A DNA stretch of 64,000 bases from Sceloporus undulatus (Eukaryota; Chordata; Lepidosauria; Squamata; Phrynosomatidae), in NCBI RefSeq assembly GCF_019175285.1, contig NC_056524.1, positions 96,093,688 through 96,157,687 of the forward strand, read 5' to 3'. Positions 1-11,000 of this stretch are shown piece after piece. Under the pieces are notes generated by a model, which made no database searches, was not told where the DNA came from, and saw only the letters and a program-made list of their open reading frames with translations. The position numbers and the translations under genes were made by a program. Positions within the stretch are counted from its first letter, which is position 1, and each line of letters begins with the position of its first letter.

Positions 1-58
1 ATAAACCTCAGGTGCGCTAGCAGTGCTTAATATCTTCATAGAATGATAGAATATAGAT

Positions 59-272
59 GTTATCACACTATGCTCTTAAAGAGCTACTATTCCAGTGTGA
101 CTCTCTAGCAGCCTCCTGTTGCATGCTGGGATTGCAGTTTTAAGGAGCTGAATTTCTCTGCCTGAGAATTCTAAATTCCCCTCCTTAAACTGCCAATCCC
201 CAGCATGCAACAGGAGGCAGCTGAGGAGTCACACTGGAATAGTACCTCTTAAGAGCTCGTCTGATAACACCA
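59..272. mobile_element. Palindromic MITE with long inverted arms
   Basis: The two halves are near-perfect reverse complements: 59-165 and 166-272 pair, including the ends GTTATCA / TGATAAC and the inner block GCATGCTGGGATTG / CAATCCCCAGCATGC. There is almost no loop and no coding capacity, which fits a non-autonomous DNA transposon. Related sequence (ATCACACTACACTG start, TATTATTCCACTTTAA block) occurs at 35555-35734 and 52367-52544. The superfamily is not determined. Confidence 0.7.
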
Positions 273-445
273 ATTAAGAGTTGGAAGAGACCATAAAGAC
301 TATCCAATCCAACCCCCTGCTACTGCAGGAAACTCAAAATCAAAGATCCTTGTACAGATGGCCATCCAGCCTCTGTTAAAAACCTCAACAGAAGGAGACT
401 CTACCACGCCCGAGGGAGTATGTTCACTTCTCCCAGTGATTGGTT
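273..445 (-). mobile_element. CR1-type LINE 3' fragment
   Basis: The stretch reading 'atccaatccaaccccctgc' and later 'gatggccatccagcctctg' is the reverse complement of the 3' region typical of CR1 LINEs in reptiles and birds. It is truncated and non-coding. The upstream limit is uncertain and the fragment may continue weakly to about 610. Confidence 0.55.
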
Positions 446-2425
446 ATATTGTGGCAGAGCCTGGTTAAACTGCCCACCATCCTGTTTAACACACACTCTG
501 GACCACCTGTCCTTGCATTGTTCCAGGTATTTATGAACACCACGTCTAGGGGCCCTTCACCTTGCCCCTCAGGAAGGAGGAGGTTAACCCCTTCTTCACT
601 ATACAATTTTTAAATCAAGCCCGAATAGGTAAATGTTTTAACCCCACTGAGGGGACAACTATTGCATGATATTTGCCCTTTCCTTGGAGTAGTTCAATCA
701 GAGATGACGAACCTTTTGCCTTCCAGATGTATTAGCCTAGAACTTCCATGAACTCCAAATAGCATGGCCAGTGGTAAGAAACACTGGGAGTTGTAATCTA
801 AAATTTCTAGTGGAATAAATGTTACCGTTGGTCATAGTAGATGAGGCATGTCTAAAGAATAACGTAAGGAGGGGCGGTTTGACCAAGAAATAAGTATGTT
901 TCAGTTCTACACCACTTCTACTCTAATAATAATCAGAGCACCTCTCCTTTCTGTGACTAATTTAAATTTTAAAAAGAGAATGTTCAATGAATTGTTGTAC
1001 CCTCCCCAGTCTCCTGGGCTTTAGAAGAGATGGGGAACTTGAGTCATTGTCTTCGTAGTTTATGTATGTATGAACAAAACTAAAACAGCAAAGGAAGTGG
1101 GTGTTTTGTAATATGCCATGCACTTACATCAAGAAACTGGAGAAAAAAATGAATGCAGTTTGACAAAACTTCGGCGTGTCAGATGTGGATGCATAATCAG
1201 GTAGATGAAACCTACTTAATCTCTTTTTAGCAAATATTTTGTTTTTATTATGCAATATTGTTTTCCATTGCTAAAGTTTTATTTAGCTTAACATTAAAAT
1301 GATTGCAAGGGTCAATAATGTTGCCCAAGGAAGCTGATTTGGAATTCAAGCTAAAATATTTAAATGCATATGGTGAATATTTATGGAAGGTAAGGCAAGT
1401 GCTACATTTAAATTTTCCTTACTTGGTTACTATGTGGGTCACCACATGTAGTAATGTTGTTGTTGGTGGTGGTGGTAGTGGTGTCATAAATTTATCTTTA
1501 CCTAACTACACTAGCACTAAAGTGCCAGCATTCATGGTCAGTCCAATCATTAGACAGAGTAAGATTCTGGATATCACAAAAGTATGTAATATTGTTAGTT
1601 ATTTATTTTGTTTCTATTGTATTTTTACTAAAAGGAGAAGTGCTTATGACAATGGTTCTGAAATGGTGGGGTGCAACCCCCTGAGGGAGTTTGATCTTGG
1701 AGGCCATGATCTATCCTTCCCCTCCAATTCCCACATGTGTTGAGTTAAATATTGAATTTACTTAAATCTGTTCTAATTCAAACAATGTTATTTACATATA
1801 AAATGTTGAAACATGAATATACATGAATGTGTGACTGAAAATACGCAGACTAAATAAACAGAATATTTTTATTCATATACTACATCAACTGGGTGTGTGT
1901 GATTCCATGTAGGTTAAATGGAGTCCCAAGCATAAAAAATTTGAGCACCACTGGTTTATGGGATTTTGCAACATACAGAGAAATAATTTGCTTCATATAG
2001 CAAAATTTTATGATATAGTTATTTATTATCTATTCAGAGATCAGAGACTCAGGTTTATTCTTAACCATTAAACCGTTTCCCCCTACACTGTTAACAACTT
2101 GCTTGGGTTATTATCATATTTTCATTGGGTTTTTAAAAAAAACTGTTACAGAGTGGGTTCTTTCTTGGATTGATATTTCTGCACTATAGGTCTAAAGAAA
2201 TACTTTACTCCCCTCCCTCCCTAAAGTTTAACAATATTTAAGCCCAAAGTTATATGGCTCTTCTCTGTCATTTAAAGCATTCCAAAAAGTAGGTTCTTAT
2301 TTAAGCTTTAGTTTTACTACCATTCAAAGAACATGGGATTGGAGATCTGAACTGTATGTGCCACCCCCATACTCTTCTGCTCTTGACATCTGTCCATTTC
2401 ATGTGAAGGACTGAGGGAAAGCTCC
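446..2425. other. Intergenic sequence, no gene seen
   Basis: No reading frame here has coding character; the longest (1303-1743) is low-complexity, with a GGGG run from a GTT/GGT repeat at 1455-1483. A degraded piece around 695-850 has 'gggagttgtaatc' wording common in hAT-derived reptile repeats. The rest is AT-rich and unremarkable. Confidence 0.6.
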
Positions 2426-2429
2426 AGGG

Positions 2430-2790
2430 ATGTTGTTGTTGTTGTTAATTAATATTCCACTTTCTGCTATAATTGGATTCAAAATAGAGCAATACAATTA
2501 ATGATAAAATAGAACAATACAAACGTGAGTATTAAAATAGAATTAAACTGTTACAGTATTAAAATACATTACTCATCAGAAGAATAAAATGCTGCTGAAA
2601 AAAATAAAAGTGCTTAAAAATTGTATACTTTAAACAATACAACACCCCCAGTCCATTCTTTAAAGACTTTCTATTTTAAAAACCTGTCTGAATAAAATGT
2701 CTTAGCCTGTGGACAGAAGGACAACAAGGAGAGGGGCATTCTGGCCTGTTTCTCGAAGAACAGGTGTGTGGGTGGGTGGGGGGGGGAGCT
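2430..2790 (-). mobile_element. L2-like LINE 3' end (degraded)
   Basis: Read on the minus strand, about 2690-2760 resembles the end of an L2-type reverse transcriptase ORF ('FRQVF'-like ending just before the 3' tail), followed by AT-rich tail sequence to about 2430 ending in (GTT)n at 2432-2445. Similar C-terminal endings are clearer at 8800-9790 and 42905-43350. Confidence 0.45.
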
Positions 2791-2809
2791 GGGCAGCCCC
2801 ATCAGATAT

Positions 2810-3043
2810 CAGCAATAGCAACTACATTTCTATACCGCTTATCAGTGAACTTAAGCACTCTATAAGTGGTTTACAATGTGTAAGCCAATCACCCTCAACA
2901 AGCTGGGTACTCATTTTAGCGACCTCAGAAGGATGCAAAGCTAAGTCAACCTTGAGCCTCTGGTTCATACTGAACTTACAACCTTGTGGTTTTTGAGTGA
3001 GTGGTTGCAGTACAGGCATTTAACCACTGCACCACCAGGGCTC
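2810..3043 (-). mobile_element. tRNA-derived SINE, minus strand
   Basis: On the minus strand the element starts 'gagccctggtggtgcagtgg', which resembles a pol III A box (TGGTGCAGTGG), and about 40 bases on has a B-box-like 'ggttgtaagttca'. It ends near the 'tttctataccgctt' block. This is the layout of a tRNA-headed SINE. Its tail shares wording with L2-type tails, suggesting L2-driven mobilisation (inference). Confidence 0.6.
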
Positions 3044-3494
3044 CATTAATATTCACTTTTGAAGAGGGAAATTCACTTTGGTAGAGGCTTGAGTAACCTT
3101 TGGGCTGTGTGCACCAATATATACCAGTATTAACTGGGAGGACTCCAGATTTAGATTGAATTGGGTTGGATTGAAAGAGGTTTTATTCAGAAAAATGCAG
3201 AGTGCAGCCACACACACAAGATAGCAGTTCAACTAACACAGCATACAGAGCTAACAAAAATGGAAATATGGAAAGGGGATAGCAGTGTTTTTAGTGGCTG
3301 CAGTGTGATTATAATTACCTATCCAAGGAGAAGACTCTGGAAAGCTGGAGAGGCTCGGACTGGGAGATCTGGGAGCAACACAGAACATATGGAGAGGTCT
3401 ATGCCGGCTGTATGCTAGCTGTGTGCTCAGAGGTTAGGTTTTGAAACCATATTTATACCTTAAAACCAGCCTTAGGCGATGGACTATCTGGCCA
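3044..3494. other. Intergenic sequence
   Basis: I see nothing here with coding, RNA-gene or clear repeat character. Confidence 0.5.
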
Positions 3495-3868
3495 GATAAC
3501 AAAGGGGCTCGACAGACTGCCCTGAAAGGGCGGGCTGGAGCCGCCCGTTTTTACTCCTGACGGAGGCTGCAGCAAGCAAATGGCGTGGCCTCCGTCAGGA
3601 CTAAAAAGAACCCGCTGAAAGCAAGTTCTTTTTAGTCAGCTCAGAGGGTGCCATGAGTGCGCCAATGGCGCACTTGCAAGCAGTGATGACATGTGCACAG
3701 TGCAGCGACATTTAGACACTGCGACATGCTTGCGTCGTCATGGCGGCCCCCATATGGACGGGGCCGAGCCATGCTGGCGCCGCTAGCATGTGGTAGGGCT
3801 CGGGAGCATGTGGTTGCTCCACACTCCCGAGCCCTAAAATCGGCCCCAGACTGCCACTTTCCGGGCCA
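3495..3868 (+). mobile_element. GC-rich hairpin MITE, copy 1
   Basis: This is a GC- and CpG-rich island in AT-rich DNA. It opens with a short hairpin (gactgccctgaaagggcgggc), contains an inverted 'ttctttttagtc / gactaaaaagaa' pair, and closes with a strong hairpin at 3794-3836 (tagggctcgggagc / gctcccgagccct-like arms). The same architecture recurs at 4283, 14884 (partial), 19130 (minus), 32700, 37858, 49383 and 54512. No ORF of note; superfamily unknown. Confidence 0.55.
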
Positions 3869-3877
3869 AAGAGCCAA

Positions 3878-4084
3878 AAAACACTGCAGAAATAATCCAG
3901 TTTGAGATCCCTTTAGCTGCCCTGGCTCAATGTTAGTGTATTATGGGAACTATAGTTTTGTGAAACATTTAGCCTTCTCTGTCAGAGAGGTCTGGTGCTA
4001 CAACAAACTATAATTTCAAGAATTCCCTAGCACTGAGCCAGGGCAGTTAAAGTGGTCTTGAACTGGATTATTTCTATAGTGGTT
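3878..4084. mobile_element. Palindromic MITE, 'cagtttga' family, copy 1
   Basis: The left arm starts 'cactgcagaaataatccag' and the right arm ends 'ctggattatttctatagtg'; inside, 'gccctggctcaatg' pairs with 'cactgagccagggc'. Members of this family lie at 5415, 11788, 22887, 23110, 33640, 36013, 50405 and 52826. The structure is that of a foldback non-autonomous DNA transposon, very abundant in this window. Confidence 0.75.
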
Positions 4085-4282
4085 CAAAGACTGAATTTTG
4101 GCTCAAAGACTGAATTACTTGTCCTAGGAATTAACAATGGGATTCCGGACTGGTTAATGGTTTTAACCAAGGCTGTGATTGGATCGGGATATCCCTGAGA
4201 TGGGTGGATGGAGAAGTGTGGTTGGGAACACAATGGGAGTAGACAGAGGGAGATTGGATAACTCCTTGAGTGCAAAGAAATC

Positions 4283-4602
4283 CTTTGGCGGTTTATAGAC
4301 CACCCAAAAAGGGCGGTCTGCCGCCACCTCCGTTTCCGCTGCCAGGAAGCCTCAGCCTCCAAACGGCTTCTTTTTGCGGCACAGTGATGGCGCCGATGGC
4401 GCACTTGCGGTGTCATTTCCGCACCGCAATGTGTGGACTCTAAGCGTCCGCTACATCAAAATAGCGGCGCCCATGTAGAAAGGGTGCCGCCATTTTGTAC
4501 GTGCTCGGCATGTACTAGGGTTAGGCCGTTCGGAAAGGACACCTTTTCGTAACCCTAGTACATGCCGAGCGCGTACTATTGGTGCATCTGGAACACGCCT
4601 TT
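4283..4602 (+). mobile_element. GC-rich hairpin MITE, copy 2
   Basis: Starts with a 'agaccaccc...gggcggtct' hairpin and ends with a long hairpin at about 4503-4571, whose arms are gctcggcatgtactaggg and its complement. Between them lie CpG-rich segments shared with copy 1 ('gatggcgcacttgc'). Confidence 0.6.
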
Positions 4603-4744
4603 GTTTCAAATTTAGAAGAAATGCAGATTACTTGGGGGAATGAAGGAGCAATTTAGATTTGATGGTTTTGTTTACCTGGATGTACACTTGCCTTGGGGAA
4701 AATTATCCTTTTTTCCTGGGAACCCGACCTGGTGTTACTGAAAG
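4603..4744. other. Intergenic sequence
   Basis: Nothing recognisable. Confidence 0.4.
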
Positions 4745-4960
4745 GTCATAGATCTCTCAGATCTCTCTTGGGCCAGGGAGTTTCAGAGTCTAGGTGCAGC
4801 CATCAAGAAGGCCCTCTCTCGTGTCCCTACTAACTGTGCTTGTAGTGGTGGTGTGACTGAGAGAAGGGCCTCTCCTGAGGACCTCAGAGCCCAGACTGGC
4901 TCATACAGGGAGATAAAGTAAGATAGGTAGCCTGGACCTGAACATATATTCACCTGAATG
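4745..4960 (-). mobile_element. L2-like LINE fragment, reverse transcriptase C-terminus
   Basis: On the minus strand this translates as a piece resembling LYEPVWALRSSGEALLS, followed by a RERAF..AAPRLWNSL-like stretch. That is the conserved C-terminal end of L2/CR1-group LINE ORF2. It is short, truncated and clearly dead. Confidence 0.6.
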
Positions 4961-5414
4961 TGTTTAGAATCTCCTCAGTGACTCAAAACTCTGTGAAATC
5001 AGGGGGCCTCTTGTGGAGAGGACTTGATGGTATAGCTCCTAGTGGATTGTCAGGGACAGTGTGCCAATGATAAGGACCAATGGAGTGGCATCATTCAGTT
5101 TCCAACCATGTAATGTTTTTGGCCTGGAGGGGACACCTTCTAATCTGAGAAGAGCCTTGGTGGCCACATTCTAACAGTGAGTGAACCAAAAAGCTTGGGG
5201 TGAGACCAAGCACAAATTAATCTGAGCCACAGCAAAGTAGGTAGAGCAGATGGTGTTCTTACCAATTTGTACAATTTTCACAACTCAGTTCTAAGCATGC
5301 CAAGTCAGCAGGAATCCCCAATGCAAAAGCTTTTCTGCCTGTATAAGGCATTCATGCTAGTCACTACACTGCCTCCAAGGCACAGCTCATCTCCACAGCA
5401 TACCTTTAAATGCC

Positions 5415-5515
5415 ATCAAAGGATGCATCTACACTGTAAAAATAACACAGTTTGACACCACTTTAAGTGCTTTAGATCCATCCTATGGAATCCTGGGATT
5501 TGTAGTTTTACAAGT
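5415..5515. mobile_element. Half of a 'cagtttga' palindromic MITE
   Basis: Contains 'catctacactgtaaaaata', 'cagtttgacaccacttta' and 'tcctgggatttgtag', matching the left arm of the family at 3878. The right arm is missing; a LINE fragment follows directly. Confidence 0.6.
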
Positions 5516-5775
5516 TCCAGAGCACAGGGGCAGCCACTGAAAAGACCCTCTCCCATATTCCCATTCCTATGAGGGTGGTGGGGCAGAGAGAAGGGCCTCC
5601 CCAGCAGATATCAGAGCACATGTTGGTTTCTAAAGGAGAATATGGTCCTTCAAATAACCTGGACCCCAGCTGTGTAGGACTTTAAAGGTCATAAGCAACA
5701 CTGAATTTTGCCTGGAATGAACTGGCAGCCCTTGGAGTTGTTGCCTTGTTTTAATGAGGCATTAGCCACACTCTG
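5516..5775 (-). mobile_element. L2-like LINE fragment
   Basis: The wording ('gagagaagggcctcccc', 'tgtaggactttaaaggtca', 'gaactggcagcccttgg') is the reverse complement of the same L2-like C-terminal region as at 4745 and 8257. It is a truncated fragment. Confidence 0.55.
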
Positions 5776-6229
5776 TACACACTCAGCCAGTCCCCCTCTC
5801 GTTTAATAAGTCAGGAAGGGCAAGTGGTGGTTTTGCTGTGTTAAGAGTCCAAGTTACTCTTGCTTATTTCCCATATTCTGTGCATTAGTACAGATGTCAT
5901 TCCCTCTAGCTGCTCTGCAAACGCTTTGATGATGGGACAGGAGCGGGATGCCTCAATGACGATTAAATCATGGGAGGCAAGCATGATTGGCTATCACACC
6001 TGCATTCTTCCGTGTGATAATCGCCTATATAGTACTTTCTTGTGGTTTAGCGTAATAAACCAGCTGTGTGCTTTCCTGGTGACATCCAAATTAGATTAGA
6101 TTATTATAACATGTGGTACAATGTTAAGAAACTACAGTTGGCTCAAAGTACCATGATTTAAGAGAGGCTTGCTCTGTGTCTTGTATGAATAAGTCCAGTT
6201 CTGTTCTATCTTCATTGTTTAATTAATTT
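5776..6229. other. Intergenic sequence
   Basis: No supported feature; short ORFs only. Confidence 0.4.
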
Positions 6230-6490
6230 GCTTCCATTCAAAGACATAGTCAGGTTAGTCTGGAAAATCAGTATGCAAAGGTAGCACCTTTAAGACTAAC
6301 TGAGAGAAAGAAGTTTGTAGCCTAAGCTTTTGTAGACTTAAGTCTGCTTCATCAGATGTATGGAGCGAAATGTCTATGGACATTCATTTATACCCCTGAA
6401 TGAACAGTTGTCTGTGTGGTGATCAGATCACAAGTTTATAAATATCTTTCCATAAGCACTTCAGTCCATGCATCTGATGAAGCAGAGTAA
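6230..6490. repeat. Unclassified interspersed repeat with 'cttcatcagatg' pairs
   Basis: Carries 'gtagcacctttaagactaac' followed by 'gcttcatcagatgtatgg' and, inverted later, 'catctgatgaagcag'. Similar wording appears at 33490-33640 and 50245-50400. I recognise this as a widespread reptile repeat but cannot assign the family. Confidence 0.4.
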
Positions 6491-6513
6491 GAAGCTTATC
6501 ATACACATTTCCC

Positions 6514-6833
6514 CCCCATTATGGGAATGGGAAAGGGACACTCAGGACCACACGTGACCGAGAAAAAATGGATTTTACCACACACCAAAGTGTCCTCAAA
6601 ATGGCCTCATTCCATTCTCTGGCCCCAAGCCATCCCCATTCAGTGCTGAGGTGCGCCATTTTGCTCGGCTTGAAGACTTCTGACCTGAACATTTAATGCT
6701 CCTCAGCACTGAATGGGGACGGCTTGGGGACAGGGATCAGAATGGGGCCATTTTGAGGACACTTTGGTGTGTGGTAAAATCTGTTTCTTTTCGGTCACGT
6801 CAGCCCTGAGTGTCCCCTTCCCATAATGGAAAA
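6514..6833. mobile_element. Foldback MITE with about 130-bp terminal inverted repeats
   Basis: The left arm 6514-6650 and right arm 6698-6833 are reverse complements over about 130 bases with few mismatches; ends are CCATTATGGGAA / TTCCCATAATGG and shared inner blocks include ACCACACACCAAAGTGTCC. The spacer is about 50 bases. No coding capacity. Confidence 0.8.
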
Positions 6834-7429
6834 TTTTTTTGTGAGATATGCTTCTAAGTGCTTGATCAGCTGATGCTACAAACTTCCTACTCTCAGGGGC
6901 GAAATAGACTGTTCCAAAGGGGCAGCATGACAGAGCCCCTGAGATAGTTAGGTGGGTGCCATGGCAACCACACGCCACAGCCTCCCTGCAGCTTTTTTGC
7001 CAGGGCTTTTTTTGTATAAGGTTTCTAGGCTATGCAATGCTCGGGTTAACTGAATTTCCTCCATCACTGCTTGATTTTGGGCTCTCGTTGTTAGCTGCCC
7101 TTGAGCTGACCTCGTGGATGGGACCCCTTCAAGCTCTCCCTGATTGAGTCTAACCATCTGGCATGTGGTCTTCCTCTCTCTCTACTGCCTTCTATCTTTC
7201 CCTGGCATCATGGTCTTTTCTAATGATTCATGCCTTCCCATGATGCGGCCAAAGTAAGACAGTCTCAATTTAATTAGCTCTCTACACCCTAATTTTTTTC
7301 CAGCAATTTTTTTGTTGGAACTTTGAAAAGCTACTTGGACTACAGTTTCTAGCTACTTGTTGGGAGTGCACTGATTGTGGTGGCTGGGGTTTCTGGGAGT
7401 TGTCATCCAAAACGTGATGTTTCTAAGTT
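6834..7429. other. Intergenic sequence with a degraded hAT-like piece
   Basis: Mostly unremarkable. About 7325-7425 ('ggtttctgggagttgtcat') resembles the worn hAT-derived repeats of reptiles. No gene signal. Confidence 0.4.
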
Positions 7430-8256
7430 CTGTGAAGTCGAAGGCTTTCATGGCCAGCATCCATAGTTTTTTGTGGGCTTTTCAGGCTATGTGGCCATGT
7501 TCTAGCAAAGTTTCTTCCTGACATTTTGCCAGCAAATGTTTGCCTGGAAAGGACTTGGCTATATATATTGTGTGATCTGGAAAGGCAGGAGTGATTTGCA
7601 TGTGTGTTGTTGGTTGCTAATGGCAGTCCTCAGGGTGTGAGGGTCTGCACAAGAAGACTAATGTCTACTTGATTAGTGCTCATTGTCTGCGGGGAAAATC
7701 CCTGACCCTGGGAGATTTCTCATTTGCATTTGTCTTTATCTTGCTATCTTTCAGGACTGGTAGCCAAACCTTGTTTACTTTAAAGGATTCCTCTTTCCTG
7801 TTGAAATTGTCCAGGTGTTTGTGGATTCAATGGCTTCCCTGTGCATCCTTACATGGTAGTGGTTGGCATGGTCCAGAATTTCAGTGTTTTCAAACAGTAT
7901 TGTATGCCCAGGATGGTTTGTGGCATGTTTTGCTACTGCTGATTTTTCTGGCTGGCTCAGTCTGCAGTGTCTCTCATGTTCCTTGATTCTTGTTTGCACA
8001 CTACGTTTGGTGGTCCCTATGTAGGCTGAACAAAGCATTTGCTAGATTTTCTTCGTCGGTTTGCAAATCATTTGCAGGTTGTGCTTCCTTACCACTTTGC
8101 CTATTCTGTCTGTGACTCCTTTGATGCATGGTAAAAATACCTTCCCTTTGGATGGCTGCTTGTCTTCACTCCTCTGGGTTTTTCTGGGTTTGACAGCCCT
8201 TCTGATATCTGAGCTGGAATAACCATTAGCCTGTAGAGCCCAGTCTAGGTACTGAA
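7430..8256 (-). mobile_element. Penelope-like retroelement fragment with GIY-YIG endonuclease
   Basis: On the minus strand, 8256-8042 encodes a piece resembling the end of a Penelope-like reverse transcriptase (NGYSSSDIRRA, then FLPCIKGVTDRIGK). From 8038 comes a GIY-YIG-type domain (AYIGTTKRSVQTRIKEHERH, then KSAVAKHATNHPGH). The 3' untranslated end runs to about 7430 and contains 'gaacatggccacatagcc'. In intact Penelope-like elements the order is RT then GIY-YIG, as here. The 5' RT portion is absent and the frame is broken, so this is a dead copy. Confidence 0.8.
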
Positions 8257-8812
8257 GATGAACTGAAGTTCCACAGCCTGGGAGCAGCCACAGAGAAGAC
8301 TCTGTCAAAAGTGGTCACCAATCTGCAGATCTTAATGTACACCCTGGCTTATATAAGTAGATATAGTCTTTCACATAGTCTGGACACAAGCCTTATAGGG
8401 CTTTAAAGCTCAAAGCCAGCACTATGAATTCTGCCAAGAAACAGACAATCCAGCTGTTTCAATGGAAGAGGTGTCACATGTTCCCGACACCCAGCCCTGG
8501 TCAACAGCCTGGCTGCAGCATTTTAGAGTCGCTGAAGTGTCTGAACAGTTTTCAAAGACAGCCCCAAATAGAGTGTGTTACAGTAGTATAGATGAGATTT
8601 TAACAAGGCATGTGTCACCATAGCCAAATATGACTTTTTAAGGAATTGGCGTAGCTGGCACACTAGTTTTAACTGTGCAAATGTAGTCCTGGGTACTGCT
8701 ATGACCTGGGTCTGAGTCAAGGAGCACACCCAAAATGTAAACCTTAGATTTTGAGGAAATGTAACCCCATCCACCATAGGCTGAATGCCCCATGCTATTA
8801 AATACTAGGAGA
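8257..8812 (-). mobile_element. L2-like LINE ORF2 C-terminal fragment, minus strand
   Basis: On the minus strand 8810-8523 reads as the C-terminal reverse transcriptase region of an L2/CR1-group LINE: SAFAQL-like, then MVTHALLKSHLYYCNTLYLG, matching the family pattern 'alv.srLdYCNsLy.Glp'. Past 8523 it continues as NAAARLLT and FSVAAPRLWN. It abuts the Penelope-like piece at about 8257 and a plus-strand LINE piece at about 8800. Confidence 0.75.
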
Positions 8813-9792
8813 GGTCATCCAGAGTTTTGGGGTTCAGTGTCATCAATATGCTGATGACATACAATTCTATCTCTCATTTCTAGTGTCTGCTTGTCAGTAA
8901 CGAACTGGATGAGGGTGAACAAACTGAAACTTAATCCAGACAAGACGGAGGTGCTCCTGGTCAGTCAGAAGGCAGATCAGGGAATATGGATCCATCCTGT
9001 GTTAAATGGGATTACCCTCAGGTTCGCAGTTTGGGAGTACTCCTGGGCTCAGCTCTGAACCTGGAGGTCTAGGTCTCTGCAGTGATCAGGAGTGCTTTTG
9101 CACATTTAAAACTTGTGTGCCAAGTGGTACATGGACTATTGTAACACGTTGTACTTGAAGAGTGTTCAGAAACTCCAGCTGGTCCAAAGAGCTGCAGCCA
9201 AATTGTTAACTAGGGCAGGTTACAGAGATCCTGTTTCCAAACACAATTCAAAGTGCTGATTAAGACCTATAAAGCCCTAGATGGCTCAGGTCCAGGATAG
9301 TTGGCAGATTGTATTTCCTTGTATGAACCAGCCCAGGCTCTGAGATCTCCAGGAGAGGCCTTTCTCTCAGTCCCATCATCATCACAAGCATGGCTGGTGG
9401 GGAGGTGAGAGAGGGCCTTCTCGGTGGTTGCCCCTAGGTTCTGAAACTTCCTTCCAGGGGAAACCAGAATGGCCCCCTCTTTGTTCTTTTGCTGGCAAGC
9501 GAAGATCTTTTTGTTTAGACAGGTGTTTAAAACAGAAAGCTTTTAAAGAATGTCCTGAGGGTGGTGTATTGTTATAATGTGTGTGGTTTTTAAGTGCTTT
9601 TATCTTTTTTATTGTATTCTATGTTCAACAAATGATCTATTTTCATATTGTAATAGTTTAATTCCATTTTAATTATCACTTTTGTAAATTTTTAATTGCA
9701 TTTTTGTTTGTTTTTGGACTATGGGCTGCTTTAGGTCCCAGTTTTGAGGGAAAACCAGGATACAAATTAATATAATATAATATAATATATAA
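8795..9792 (+). mobile_element. L2-like LINE 3' half with YADD reverse transcriptase motif
   Basis: About 8797-8880 on the plus strand encodes ILGEVIQSFGVQ..QYADDIQFYLS, which carries the catalytic YADD box of reverse transcriptase. Then come a WMRVNKLKLNPDKTEVLLV-like stretch (about 8905-8965) and the C-terminal TYKALDGSGPG and SLYEPAQALRSPGEAFLS-like stretches. The 3' tail (about 9550-9790) ends 'gatacaaattaatataata'. It is 5'-truncated and broken by frame changes near 9010-9200, so non-functional. Confidence 0.75.
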
Positions 9793-10232
9793 AAGGAAAT
9801 ATATATATTTTTCTCTTCCTAATGTTGATTAAACATAACTATATAAAGTAACTTTTCTGATTATAATTATTATACATATACTTCTTCATCTTTTTCAAAT
9901 CTACCAAGTGTAAATACCTACAGTTAAAATATTATTCTCTTTTCTCTGCAAAAGCCAATTAAAGATTTCCAGTCCTTCAGGAATGTCACCAGTGTTTTCT
10001 TTCTCTAATCAGTGTTGTTAATTTGTTCATTTCAGCCTACTCCGTTATTTTCAGATACCAGTCCTCTTTCGTTGGTATTACTGTATTTTTCCACTTTTGT
10101 GTGTACTGTTGCTGCAGTGGTCATGTTTCTACGTTATATTTGTGATACCTCCTGCTCCTAATGTGTCTTTAGGTGTGTGCGTGTGTGATGTGTGTATGTG
10201 TGTTTTCTAATATATTTTCCTGGCTTTTGTAT
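9793..10232. other. AT-rich intergenic sequence
   Basis: Low-complexity AT-rich DNA with a short GT-rich run near 10175-10203. No gene signal. Confidence 0.4.
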
Positions 10233-10234
10233 TA

Positions 10235-10453
10235 CAGTAGGCCCTTGGTATCCACTGGAGTTTGGTTCCAGGACACCCTGTGGATACCAAAATCTATGAA
10301 TGCTCAAGTACCTTTAAATACAATGGCTTAGTAACATAGTGTCCTTTATATAAACCAGCAAAATCAAGGTTTGCTTGTTGGAAATTAAAAAAAAAATTGA
10401 AGCTGTCGGTTGAATTGGTGGATATAGAATCCATGGATACACAGGTCTGACTG
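10235..10453. mobile_element. Tc1/mariner-pogo-like MITE with TA target duplication
   Basis: Begins CAGTAGGCCCTTGGTATCC and ends 'gtctgactg', with TA on both sides (10233-10234 and 10454-10455). The 'ggataccaaaatc' wording is typical of non-autonomous pogo/Tigger-like elements. Length 219 bp, the same as the clearer copy at 61513-61731. Confidence 0.65.
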
Positions 10454-10499
10454 TACAGCACACCCACACCAAAAGCGGGCTTGCCATATGTAGACTTGG

Positions 10500-10668
10500 G
10501 GTCACATGTACAGCGAGCCCTAATATGGTGAATGGGGTGTGCGCCTGTGGTGCACGCTGCAGGGACACACCTTATTCAAATGAATGGGGCTTGATCTTAC
10601 GTGGAATTTGCCTTACGCAGGGGGGTCCGGAATGGATCCCCTATGTAAGGCAAGGGCACACTGTATTT
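10500..10668 (-). mobile_element. 'cttacgtgg' MITE, minus strand
   Basis: On the minus strand it starts CAGTGTGCCCTTGCCTTAC and includes 'ggatccattccggacccc' and 'gcgtaaggcaa', matching the family at 35735-35934 and 52545-52752. TA follows its outer end at 10669-10670. Confidence 0.6.
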
Positions 10669-10854
10669 GATAGTTATATTTCACTCTTTTAGGTACAGGG
10701 GTAGGATAACAATATTGTAAATAGATAAATGGTACTCCAAAGTGATCCGGAGGAGAGATGCTTCATTCTTCCTAATGGCTGAGTTGGCTCTTGTGGTAAC
10801 CATAGCCAGCCATTCGACAATGCATAGATTCTTCATGCACACACATGACTTTTT

Positions 10855-11000
10855 AACTGCAAAAATAAATATAAATAAACAAATAAATAAATAACTTTTA
10901 TTTCTTTCCCCTCTCTCCTCAAGACAGCGTACAACATGTTAAAATACAAACACAATTAATTTTTTAAAAATAAAATGAAATATATATCAAAACATAGAAG
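10855..11000 (-). mobile_element. LINE 3' tail fragment with (AAAT)n
   Basis: (AAAT)n at 10859-10893 followed by 'acttttatttctttcccc' and 'gcgtacaacatgttaaaa', the reverse complement of a common L2-type tail. Short and degraded. Confidence 0.4.

Noticed and set aside
1303-1743. 146-residue ORF
   Set aside because: Low-complexity glycine run from a simple repeat, no domain, no sign of splicing or conservation.
2810-3043. Possible tRNA gene on the minus strand, from A- and B-box-like motifs
   Set aside because: No cloverleaf can be drawn. The motifs head a SINE that recurs as a known type.
7775-8308. Reading frames that could be called a GIY-YIG nuclease gene
   Set aside because: They are the dead end of a Penelope-like element, with its 3' end directly following.
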